From positions 1 through 46,182 of IMG/VR virus record IMGVR_UViG_3300042691_043300: 46,182 nt of DNA. One strand, written 5' to 3'. This DNA is from a virus. Position 1 is the stretch's first letter, and the number at the start of each line of letters is the position of its first letter. The translations under genes and the position numbers were made by a program. Positions 16,788-26,400 of this stretch are shown here, piece after piece. The notes under the pieces are model-generated. The model was not told where the DNA came from and searched no databases. It saw only the letters and a program-made list of their open reading frames with translations.

Positions 16788-19700
16788 TTATTGTGTGACT
16801 TTAACAGTAAATAACATTTCATCTGTAAGAGAGCTCTTTATAGGTTTTGATATTTTTCCTATTGCCAATAATTCCTTCTCATCATTATATAATCCAATTG
16901 AACTAAAATACGCTTTATTCTGTCTTAAAAATGAGCTTATAATATCGCCTTCTGAACCTGTGACATATGTTGGATTATTTGAATAATTCAAATGTGAATT
17001 TTTCAATGTCACAAAATATCTGGCAGATCTTTTAATATCAACACCCCTACCATAAAATGCTAAAGGATCTCCGGAAAGATCTGTCAATCCTCTATCTAAT
17101 ACCACTTTCATTGAATGGAATAATCTATATGCATTATATCCATTTTTATCAACTGATCTGTTTGTATTCAATCCCAATTCATCAAGTTTTTTACCTGATA
17201 AAACAATTATACCGTGACTAGGATATACACGTCCATAACTTGTTTTTCTAACTGGAACTAATATAAATCCGTTGTCTAAATCTGAATAATTTTCAAAATA
17301 TGTGCCATCTAATAAAGTTGAAGTATCTTTAGGATTTACAGGATCTTCTACAAAATCTTGTAATGCCCATGCATCTGTAACAAATGCCATGTTAACATCA
17401 GGTTGATATGAACCGCTTATTACAGACCTATTATATGGCACCGAACCTGAAAATAAATATTCTAATAATAAGGGTTGCGTTCGCCATTTAAGATTACCAT
17501 CATATGTTACACCATTAACTGTCAATTTTTGTTTAACCGTTACCTTTGATAAATCCTTTGTAGGTGCAAATGTAAATCCTTCAAGTGTCTGTTGTGATGC
17601 AGGTGCAGCTGATACCTGAAAATCAGAATTATACCATATCGAAGTTCTACAAGATCCTGACATTTTTGTGGGTGATAATGTTGAACCTATTGGTAAATTG
17701 AAGCTTCCTGTCCATACACCTTCATAAATTGATTCATATACATTATAATATGTATTTATTTCTTTTAATGACATTGTATATGAAGAACTTACTAATGTTG
17801 CAACAGGATTTATGTTTTTCAATGTATTTGGAGGTGTTACATCAACAACAGATCCTGAAGATCCGTCTATTCTATATGTAACACTACCATCTAGACCCCA
17901 AAGATACACTCTTGAACCTTGAACCGTAACAGTTGAATTGTTTGCTATTATTGATGTATTTATGTAAGTATCTGTTGACGGTACAGCTAAACTTGCAGAA
18001 ACAATGCTTGATGTCACATATGAACTACCTACACCGTCTTCAATTGTTCCGATAACTACATCATATGAATTGCTTGACAAATATACAGGTTTAACTACAC
18101 TAGGACGTTTTGTTAGTGTATCGACAAGTGTTAGAGTTGAACCTTGATATGATGCAGTAAACATGTTTGAAAGTATACTGTCTTTTTCTTCATCTAGAGA
18201 AAATGATGTTGATGCAAATGTCATTTCCCAGTTACCGGGATCTAATGATTGTTTAAATCTTTTTCTTGCAATATCAATTATGTAAACATAATCTTCATCT
18301 GTACCATTAAAATTAAATTTTTGTTGTCCATGAGGTAATAACACATGCGCATATTGTGTATACATTGCCTTTGTTAATGTTTGATTATCCAAACCTCCCA
18401 AATCTCTAGCGCCTTTACCTTCATAATCAGCATATATTATATTATATTGGATTTCTGCTGAACATGTAGGTTTAGTATCAGGTGATCTATCATACACCGG
18501 TAAAATGTAACTCAATGAAGACGAATCAGACAAGCTTTGTGTTGAAGGTGTCAACAAAAATGGTGTATCATTTGACCATAATGCAAATGATGTAATATCA
18601 ATGGTCTTTAATGTATCGTCCTTCCTAATAGGATAATATACCCGTGCAGATGCCGTAGGTTCCTTTACCTCTTTGGGTGGCGGTGGCGGTGGCGGTGGAG
18701 GTGGATCCACATACCCACATGATTTTGAATTAGTTTCAATTCTTTCAATATATGTGCCGCAATTACCATCATGATATTCAGCGTATTTATCTAAATTTAT
18801 ACAATAGGTTCGAACTAATGTACCAGATGATGTACATGACGGTGCAGGTATTGCACCGCAAAATACAGAATTATCTTCTATTTTCTGTTCATATTCACCG
18901 CAGGCTCCATTTGTATAAATTCCCCATTTCTCTAATTTTAATACCGCTTGTGCATATGATGAATTTCTACATTCATATCGTATTAGTGTACCTGCTAATG
19001 GACACGGATTAGGTACATTAGATCCAGGTTCGATTGATTCCCCACACAAACAAACCACAAAATCATGAGCATACGGTTCATTAGGATCTGGCTGGACTTT
19101 GCATACACAATATTTATGCTGCCAACAAGGATCGATCATCCAATTAAAATCATATCCTTCACGATTTTGGTAATTAGGATATCCTGAATACCACGATATG
19201 AGCCAATCGCCCTGTGTAGGTTCTGGAACAGCTTCACACCCTGGAGGATTAGGATTACATCTAGGGTCTACAGAGGCACATTCAGCACAATTTTTTGGAC
19301 ATTCCGGAAGACAAGGATTTGATGTACAGGGATTAGGTGGTGCGCAATTAGGATGATCTGGATATTGCACACAAAATGGCAACGCATCACAATTATGTGC
19401 AGCATATGAATCAACAAAATATGTATGGTCACTATCAGAATCTAATTTTAAATCATATACAATTGTATCATCAAATAGACCAGAATTAGTTATTTCAAAT
19501 GATTCAATTAAAACAGGTCCTGATTCAGTTACAATATAATCACCAATTGATAATTGTTTTATTATACCGCCATCATGCAATATTTTATCAAATGCTTTAA
19601 ATGATTTCCTTGATAATTCAATATCTGCTGTTAACCATAAACCGTCAATTGACTTGAAAATGTGATCTGGTGTAGCAAATGATTTACCATTATTTATTGA

Positions 19701-21200
19701 TAGCAATCCCCTTTCACCTATAATAGGTGTTATTTTGTCAATAACTTTTGCGGTTTTTCCAGAACTTGTTTTTACTTCATCACCAATTGCAACATTTTGT
19801 ATTTGGCAATAACTACCATCACTCATTGCAACTTCAGTATCACCTACAAAACAACATACTGGAAATTCCGGGTCGGTCGGGCCAGTTGGGCCGGTGAAAA
19901 CATCCGGTAAACATTGTACACAAGTTTGATATGACGGTTTACCATCTAGATTCGGTCCTATCTTTTGAGCTGTAGGGCTGTTTTCTTGTGTTATTGTTAT
20001 TTGTCTGTAACATTTCCAAGATGTAGAAGGTGCCGGATTAGGAAATCTATATATCTGATTTAATCCCTCGAGTGTTGTCCTATATGCATCTATTATTTCA
20101 TCTACATTGTCGCAATTCTCAAGTGTACATCGATACCAGGGATTCTGAGGAGGTTGTACAGTTTGACAATTACTTGAGCATTCACTTAATGATGCATATT
20201 GACCATTTACTGCAGGTTGACATCCATTTGTTCCGCAAGTATACCTGATACAACCACTTTGTTGACATAATTGTGGAGTCGGGTAATTAGGTTCAGGTGG
20301 GAATATGTCAGCATTATTATTAGGTTCGTATGTAAATGGAGTGCATGTTCCATTATTACAATAATATACTGTTACTAATGCTGATGGGCTGCCAGGTCCA
20401 CCTGCAGGTCCTAATCCTTGATCTGATAATGATAAATTACATTGAGTACAATTAGTATATGTTGAACCTGCATTTGATAAATTAAAACCATTCAAACCGT
20501 CAGTTTGTTGCCATGCGGCAGATTTTACCCTCCAACATACATTATCTACTTTATAAACCTCTCCTATTGTCCAGCCGAATGATACACCGGGTGTTTCAGT
20601 TGATAATGGGAATCTATATGCAGGTGATGTTATTAATGGATTTTGACAATTTTCTAATGTGTATATGACTTTCCAAGGTGCAGGTGGCACATATGTACAT
20701 TCAGCACAAGTTTGATATTTAGGTTGATTTGTTAAATCTATACTATATTGTGAAATAGGATTTACAGGTACCGAATCAAATTGAACTACAACAAAGCATT
20801 GTCCGCCAGGACCTTTAACAACACCATTAGTTGGCAAATCAGCAAATTGTGATGTTCTTCTTGCTGGTATCGGTGTTGCATTTGGATTGCTACATGGTCG
20901 AATCCTATAATAAAAAGTTTGCGTAGGTCCAGAACCACCGCCTTGATTAGAACCGCCGCCGCTTGATGGTTGGCCTTGCGGATTTAAGCATGTACTGCAA
21001 TTAGTATATAATACTAGCCCTTCCAATTGTAAGGCGCCTGCAGGTGCAGCGCCTGTTGCTGGATTTGCTACAGACATTACTCTATAACATACACCTGAAC
21101 CGTCATTAAAAACCTGACCTACAGAAGCAGTACCGTTATTTCTATAACCTATTCTAGGCTGATTAGTGCTACAATTTAATAAGTTGTATAAATTGGCCAT
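16788..21200 (-). CDS. Cysteine-rich adhesin-like virion protein containing a mini-intein
   Basis: This 1470-residue mosaic protein starts with four copies of a 75-90 residue domain ending in a Tyr-x-x-Cys-x-x-Cys motif (YTNCSTC, YQTCAEC, YTNCTQC, YQTCVQC). A complete intein-like Hint domain follows at residues 450-603. Next come a Cys/Pro-rich stretch, two copies of a roughly 45-residue domain with CGxY and NSxxCG motifs, a poly-proline run near 832-843, and a C-terminal region of about 600 residues homologous to the protein encoded just upstream. It ends in the shared TIGLYN ... IGKISKPI domain. The many cysteines suggest disulphides and an extracellular location. Host recognition is inferred from the mosaic structure. 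Without the intein it would be about 1316 residues. Confidence 0.85.
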   Translation of the reverse strand: MANLYNLLNCSTNQPRIGYRNNGTASVGQVFNDGSGVCYRVMSVANPATGAAPAGALQLEGLVLYTNCSTCLNPQGQPSSGGGSNQGGGSGPTQTFYYRIRPCSNPNATPIPARRTSQFADLPTNGVVKGPGGQCFVVVQFDSVPVNPISQYSIDLTNQPKYQTCAECTYVPPAPWKVIYTLENCQNPLITSPAYRFPLSTETPGVSFGWTIGEVYKVDNVCWRVKSAAWQQTDGLNGFNLSNAGSTYTNCTQCNLSLSDQGLGPAGGPGSPSALVTVYYCNNGTCTPFTYEPNNNADIFPPEPNYPTPQLCQQSGCIRYTCGTNGCQPAVNGQYASLSECSSNCQTVQPPQNPWYRCTLENCDNVDEIIDAYRTTLEGLNQIYRFPNPAPSTSWKCYRQITITQENSPTAQKIGPNLDGKPSYQTCVQCLPDVFTGPTGPTDPEFPVCCFVGDTEVAMSDGSYCQIQNVAIGDEVKTSSGKTAKVIDKITPIIGERGLLSINNGKSFATPDHIFKSIDGLWLTADIELSRKSFKAFDKILHDGGIIKQLSIGDYIVTESGPVLIESFEITNSGLFDDTIVYDLKLDSDSDHTYFVDSYAAHNCDALPFCVQYPDHPNCAPPNPCTSNPCLPECPKNCAECASVDPRCNPNPPGCEAVPEPTQGDWLISWYSGYPNYQNREGYDFNWMIDPCWQHKYCVCKVQPDPNEPYAHDFVVCLCGESIEPGSNVPNPCPLAGTLIRYECRNSSYAQAVLKLEKWGIYTNGACGEYEQKIEDNSVFCGAIPAPSCTSSGTLVRTYCINLDKYAEYHDGNCGTYIERIETNSKSCGYVDPPPPPPPPPPKEVKEPTASARVYYPIRKDDTLKTIDITSFALWSNDTPFLLTPSTQSLSDSSSLSYILPVYDRSPDTKPTCSAEIQYNIIYADYEGKGARDLGGLDNQTLTKAMYTQYAHVLLPHGQQKFNFNGTDEDYVYIIDIARKRFKQSLDPGNWEMTFASTSFSLDEEKDSILSNMFTASYQGSTLTLVDTLTKRPSVVKPVYLSSNSYDVVIGTIEDGVGSSYVTSSIVSASLAVPSTDTYINTSIIANNSTVTVQGSRVYLWGLDGSVTYRIDGSSGSVVDVTPPNTLKNINPVATLVSSSYTMSLKEINTYYNVYESIYEGVWTGSFNLPIGSTLSPTKMSGSCRTSIWYNSDFQVSAAPASQQTLEGFTFAPTKDLSKVTVKQKLTVNGVTYDGNLKWRTQPLLLEYLFSGSVPYNRSVISGSYQPDVNMAFVTDAWALQDFVEDPVNPKDTSTLLDGTYFENYSDLDNGFILVPVRKTSYGRVYPSHGIIVLSGKKLDELGLNTNRSVDKNGYNAYRLFHSMKVVLDRGLTDLSGDPLAFYGRGVDIKRSARYFVTLKNSHLNYSNNPTYVTGSEGDIISSFLRQNKAYFSSIGLYNDEKELLAIGKISKPIKSSLTDEMLFTVKVTQ
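19392..19853 (-). mobile_element. Mini-intein / bacterial intein-like (Hint) domain, 154 residues
   Basis: The domain lies in frame inside the Cys-rich adhesin gene. All splicing motifs are visible: Cys1 in CFVGDTEV (block A), TPDH (TxxH of block B) in FATPDHIFK, a block F with VYDLKLD and HTYFVDSY, and the terminal His-Asn followed by Cys (AAHN then C). There is no room for a homing endonuclease, so it is a mini-intein or a BIL-type domain. Predicted splicing would join FPVC to CDALPF. Whether it splices or only cleaves cannot be told from sequence. Confidence 0.85.
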
Positions 21201-21209
21201 ATATTACTT

Positions 21210-22694
21210 TTAGAAATCCAATTTAACTTTAATCAACGCTTCTTCTTTATATGATTTTTTAATTGCCTGTGACAATTTTGCAACTGCAACTAAATCTTTA
21301 TTTGTGTTATATAATCCAATAGTTGTAATATAAGTTTTAGGATCTCCATACATATCGCCATGACGCAAATCACCTTCAGAACCTGTTACAAATGTAGGAT
21401 TATTTGAAAAGTTATAATCTGAATTTTTAACTCTTACAAAATAATGTGTTGATTTCACCTTTTCAGCGCCTCTTCCTTGAAATCCTAATCTGTCGCCGCT
21501 TCCATCTGTATATAATCCTGAGCCTGAAATTGATATAAAAAATCTCCTAGGATTATCGCCATCTAATTCTCTGGCTTTTGAAGTTCCGAATGATGCTGAA
21601 ACATCTAACATATCACCATTTAATACAATTATACCTTTTCTCTTAAATAGTTGACCGTATATAACAGGTGCAGTTGGATTAAATATACCATCTTCAATAG
21701 TTCCTGATACAATATTGTAAACCTCACCTGATTGTTTTATAGTTGCCGGATTCACAGATGAATCATCGATTAATCGTAATACTCTTCCAGTTCCTTGTAA
21801 ACCGATTGCGCTACCTGTATATGTATTACTTCCAGATACTGCTGTATATTGTGAACCTGAAAGATGAGCTAAATTTAATTCAATGTTACCTTCATCAAGT
21901 GATTCAAGCATACGAGCTCGATTTACATTTATAACATAAATTGAATTTGCTGTCACGCCATTAAATATAAATGCTTCATCAGTTGGATCTAAACATAACA
22001 ATCTATATTGACCATAAATAGCTCTTGAAGGCGTGTCATCAATTTGACCACCCTGATCCACTGATCCTGAACCGAATCTATTACCATATGCGATACTGAA
22101 TTGTGCTTCAGCATTGCATGTTGATAATGATGAGCTATTATATATTTCTAAATAATATTGTTTTTGTGCAGCGCTTTGGGCTGAACTTGTAAAGAATGTT
22201 GATAATGTACCGGCGCCTCCTGTCCATAATGCACGTGTAACAGTCTCTTGTTGATTGGGAACTACGTCTTCATTACTGAATACTGAAAACAATTTACCTG
22301 AACCTATACCTGAACCTGGAGGTAAAATCACACCACCACCACCTCCACCTGGAGGGAGTAAATCTATCGGATTTCTTCCAAATCCGCCACCACCTACAAA
22401 TCCTCCACCTCCATTGCCCCCGCCTCCATTAAATCCGGTACCGGTACTTATACCTGAATCTTTTCTTGGATCGACTTCGTATACTACATTTTTTTCATCA
22501 ACAATATAATCTTTGCCAGTCGCATCTTTAAATACCGGAATCGCTCCACCAACTACACCTTGAACAGATGGTGTTGTAGTTTGTTTTAATTGATCTGCAT
22601 CCAGGCCTGTCGGTTGGATAGATTTACCGGTTTCCCTTAATCTATCAATTAGTCCCGAATCTAATGTCATATCTGAATTAAAATTAACCGCCAT
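21210..22694 (-). CDS. Tail-associated structural protein, paralogue of the intein-bearing adhesin
   Basis: This is a 494-residue protein with a short N-terminal region, a Gly/Pro-rich flexible stretch (about residues 85-130) and a roughly 360-residue C-terminal part. The last part is clearly homologous to the C-terminus of the neighbouring 1470-residue protein. Shared landmarks are CNAEAQFSIAYG, FNGVTANSIYVINV, SGTIEDG, a KRKGIIVL strand, SNNPTFVTGSEGD and the terminal TIGLYN ... VAKLSQAI. It seems to be the basic form of the family, without the Cys-rich modules or intein. The position after the baseplate genes supports a tail or fibre role. I cannot name a T4 counterpart. Confidence 0.8.
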   Translation of the reverse strand: MAVNFNSDMTLDSGLIDRLRETGKSIQPTGLDADQLKQTTTPSVQGVVGGAIPVFKDATGKDYIVDEKNVVYEVDPRKDSGISTGTGFNGGGGNGGGGFVGGGGFGRNPIDLLPPGGGGGGVILPPGSGIGSGKLFSVFSNEDVVPNQQETVTRALWTGGAGTLSTFFTSSAQSAAQKQYYLEIYNSSSLSTCNAEAQFSIAYGNRFGSGSVDQGGQIDDTPSRAIYGQYRLLCLDPTDEAFIFNGVTANSIYVINVNRARMLESLDEGNIELNLAHLSGSQYTAVSGSNTYTGSAIGLQGTGRVLRLIDDSSVNPATIKQSGEVYNIVSGTIEDGIFNPTAPVIYGQLFKRKGIIVLNGDMLDVSASFGTSKARELDGDNPRRFFISISGSGLYTDGSGDRLGFQGRGAEKVKSTHYFVRVKNSDYNFSNNPTFVTGSEGDLRHGDMYGDPKTYITTIGLYNTNKDLVAVAKLSQAIKKSYKEEALIKVKLDF

Positions 22695-22715
22695 GTTTTA
22701 TATCTCTTTTTTATT

Positions 22716-23399
22716 TTATGGTAAAAATACTGGTGCATCACCTGTAATAGGTGTTCCCGGTGTTGTATTTAATGTTTGTTTTTGTACAGTTATGTTAAGT
22801 GTTGTCTGACCGCCGGTTTCATTACCATAAATTGTTAATGTCGTTGTCTTCGATGATGCAATTGCAGATTTAGCTCTAATTCTAAATGTTTTACCTACAA
22901 CTGATACTGACTGGCCAGGTTCCAAATCTGATAACATTGTTGAAGCTGATTTTGTTCCCAATGCAGCATCTACAACCTCTAATACTGCAACATCACTGTC
23001 TGCTAATACTGCAGTATATCCATATGTTGAATTACCATCAGCATAATTTATTGTTGATGGTCTGATGACATCTTGCTGACCTGCAGTTAATGTAATACTT
23101 GTATTTGGAACTGATACAATTGGAATTCTAACAGTCTTTTTAGGTAATGTGACTAATTTATATCGCATTACTTGCGTTTCATCAGGAACTGCTTCGGTGA
23201 TAGGCATCGCCTCAATTACAGCTCCATAATATGCGGTTCCTTGTGGATGGTCAGGATTCCATAATGAATAATCGATTTCATCATCTGCTAAAGCAAAATG
23301 TGTTATATTAAATTCATTTTGTCCACGAGCAAGAAGTTCCCTTCCTTTTCTAGTCAGAATAGCATCAACAACTATTGATGTATTATTTAAGTACCCCAT
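22716..23399 (-). CDS. Phage structural protein (tail region), function unknown
   Basis: The N-terminal half of this 227-residue protein, with DAILTRKGRELLARG and FALADDEIDYSLWNP, is of a type I associate with tail regions of T4-like phages of Bacteroidota and marine bacteria. The C-terminal half is a Thr/Val-rich beta domain. No enzyme motif is present. AATAGGAT precedes the ATG, and a TATTTAT box lies 31 nt upstream of it in the 57-nt intergenic gap. It follows the largest baseplate gene and probably connects the tail to the distal adhesins, but that is inferred from order alone. Confidence 0.75.
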   Translation of the reverse strand: MGYLNNTSIVVDAILTRKGRELLARGQNEFNITHFALADDEIDYSLWNPDHPQGTAYYGAVIEAMPITEAVPDETQVMRYKLVTLPKKTVRIPIVSVPNTSITLTAGQQDVIRPSTINYADGNSTYGYTAVLADSDVAVLEVVDAALGTKSASTMLSDLEPGQSVSVVGKTFRIRAKSAIASSKTTTLTIYGNETGGQTTLNITVQKQTLNTTPGTPITGDAPVFLP

Positions 23400-23430
23400 G
23401 TATATCCTATTTTTTTAGTTTTATTTAATA

Positions 23431-23437
23431 ATAAATA
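23431..23437 (-). promoter_or_regulatory. TATTTAT box (candidate late promoter), longer spacing
   Basis: On the minus strand ATATATTTATTATTAAA lies in the 57-nt gap before the 227-residue structural gene. The spacing to the ATG (31 nt) is longer than for the other boxes. Confidence 0.4.
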
Positions 23438-23456
23438 TATAACTTTTAAAGATTTT

Positions 23457-26400
23457 CTATTCTATTCTTAAATTACCGTCAGAATTTCCTGCATTAATAA
23501 ATATAGAATTAGGATTGGTTTGTTTTATTTCAACAACAGGTCCACCGTCAACAGTATTAGGTGAATCTATATTTATTCCAGGGCCTTCTAATTTTGACCC
23601 TGCAAACCTTATTCTATTTACAACAGAACATTCATCATATTGATAATACCAATCTTCATATTTAATTCCAGAAAATAATTTCCTATCACGGTTTTGAGTT
23701 TTAATCCATGACTCTTCCCAAGGTGTCAAATAATCATATAACCCCGATGCTTCTGCAAATAATAAAGACCCTGCACTGGCTGATACATGAATTGTAGTTG
23801 AGCCTGATGAAATGAAATTAAATTTATATCTATTTATCCATTCATTCTCACCATCTTTACTATATGATATCTTAATGGTTTGATTCAATTTTTGATTTGC
23901 AGGTGTTGCAGTTTCAAAAACTTTAATTGTAAGATCTACAAAACTTGAAGTGTTTAATGGTGTTGCATATAAATCTAAAATATATCTTGAACCGCTATCA
24001 GCATTGAATCGTTGTTGCAAAACAATACTTCCACTAAATCTTATTGCGGTATCTAATCTGTTACTTATGACATTACTAATAGAACCTGTAAAACTTCCTG
24101 AGCTTGCAGTTCCTGTAACAGGTAACCATGAAGCAGTTAAATACGAATCATTTAAAAGATATGCATCATAATAATATGTTTTTTTCTGATATTTACAATT
24201 AATAATTGGACTAGTTACATATAATTGCATCGACCCTGAAGAAAATCCTGAATATTTATCTATCATTTGAATTTCAATACGTCGATCAGGATAATACGAA
24301 CCTGATAATGAATTTTTTAAATCATAGCTTGATGTTATAATTGCTGAATTCCCAGCGTCTTTTATATTTAATGGACTTGAAATTGAACTTGTTGCTACTT
24401 GCAAAAATTTGTTATCTCTTAGTGCAAATGGCTGCGGTATTGAAGCTGTTGTGTAATTATTTTTTATTTCAAATTCATCACCGAATTGAATTGATGCAGT
24501 TTCATAAAATTGTACAATTTCTGTCGAGCCTGTTAAAGGTATATCTTGTGCATCATATGTAACATATGCAGCACTTTGTGTTAGTATATATGGAACAGAA
24601 TCTGACCACTGTGGGTTTTTAACTTCCGGAAGTCTTGATATTTGAACCTTATTCCTTTGAAGCATATGAGGTTCAATCAAAATACCGGCAATTAAATCTG
24701 CCCTTCCTGGTATAAGTTGTTTTATTTGTTCAAAGAATGTATAATCATAAACGCTTAATATCCGTATAAATGAATTTACATCATATTTTTTTGTGTATTT
24801 TTGAAAATACTCCTGAGCTTTAGCATTTAATGTTGGATATGATATTCCAAATTCATGTTCAGGATCTGCAATCCATTCATCGAAATTTGCAGCGCCCATA
24901 TGATTTGCAATGTCACGATTTATTTGATCTGATGTTGAGAATACAACCGCTAATCTATTTCTATCATTAGGCTTGTCATCATATTCAGAACTTTCACCTC
25001 TTGCTGTTGGTGATAATTCAAATTTTAATGTACTGTCTTCTAATCGTATTTTTTCATTGCCTAATGTTTGCCCTGCAATTTGAGGTGTAACAGAATAAAA
25101 GGTTTCATTTATACTTGAATATTGTGTAAATTGAGTTCCTGAAAAACTAATAAATTGCGTCAAGGCAGGTGTTTTAGATCTGTCAGGTTGAGATGATGAT
25201 ACAAGTGTTACAATTGAATGATCTTCCCGTTGAATATCAATACCTAATGGCAAATACCTATATAATGAATAGTATGAACCTGAAATTGAATCTACATTAT
25301 AAGCCCTGGGATTTCTTACATGATTGTAAAATGTGTCAACACTATATGTTGTATAATATTCTTTATATGCTTGAATAGATCCTGAAAATGAACCGGTTAT
25401 ATTGTAATTATGCGGAGACGCTTTTAGTAAATTAAAATTAATATAAGTTAGGGGGCGCGCTCCTCCTAAATATAAATCATCTTTAAATAGGTCACTGTAA
25501 GGAAATGAATTAGATGTAAGGTGATATAACAATGATACAGATGATGAATGCGAAATTCTACCATATAAACTATCTGATGCTTTTGCTATATCTAAACGTA
25601 GAGAGGCTGTTTGAGATGTAGGTGCTTCATTAGTAAGTCTAATAGTCCAAAAATCTCCATCAAATATAGGTAAATAACCAGAATATGCATATTTTATCGG
25701 TGCCTGATTTACCGATGCATTAGAATCTAATAAAATTTTACCATAAGCTTCACTTCCTGAATATGACGATGATTTATTAGAGTCTAATTCTTTATGAGAT
25801 ACTAATGATATAACAAATCTAGGTGCGCCACTTCCCACTGATCCAGAAGCAAATATCATAACAGGTTGAGCACCTAATGATGCTGATTTTTCAGTTCTAA
25901 ATCTAAATTCATATGTGTCAGGGTATCTAATGTATACAGGTTTTGAACCTGAAACATCACATACTGATAAATTACCCCACCCATCTAATGATGCAGATAC
26001 TAGCGCTTGTGGTATTTTTAAATATGAACCGCTATTTGCAATATTTAAAGCATAACCGTATGTATCTTCAATTAATACCGGTAAATCGTTGTCTATTCCA
26101 GGGCCGCCGTATTCTTTTATTGATATAAGAGATTGCGGAATTCCATATATTGACATCAAAGCCTTTACAGATCTAGATGTCCCTTTTGTTTTTAATAAGT
26201 ATGGTAAATTGTTGACAATCCTTCTCCAAACAGTTTCAGTTTGTTGCTGATGTGCATCTATTCTAAAATTAGGAGATTGTATAAAGCTACCGGTTTCATT
26301 TTCACCTAATTTATAAAGCCATAAATCACTTAATTGACGTACATTTTGTAAATTCCATCCAAAACTTTTTGCAATATATGGTAATAAATCATTACTAGGG

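Noticed and set aside
22255-22509. Plus-strand proline-rich open frame
   Set aside because: Complement of the Gly-rich linker of the 494-residue structural protein.
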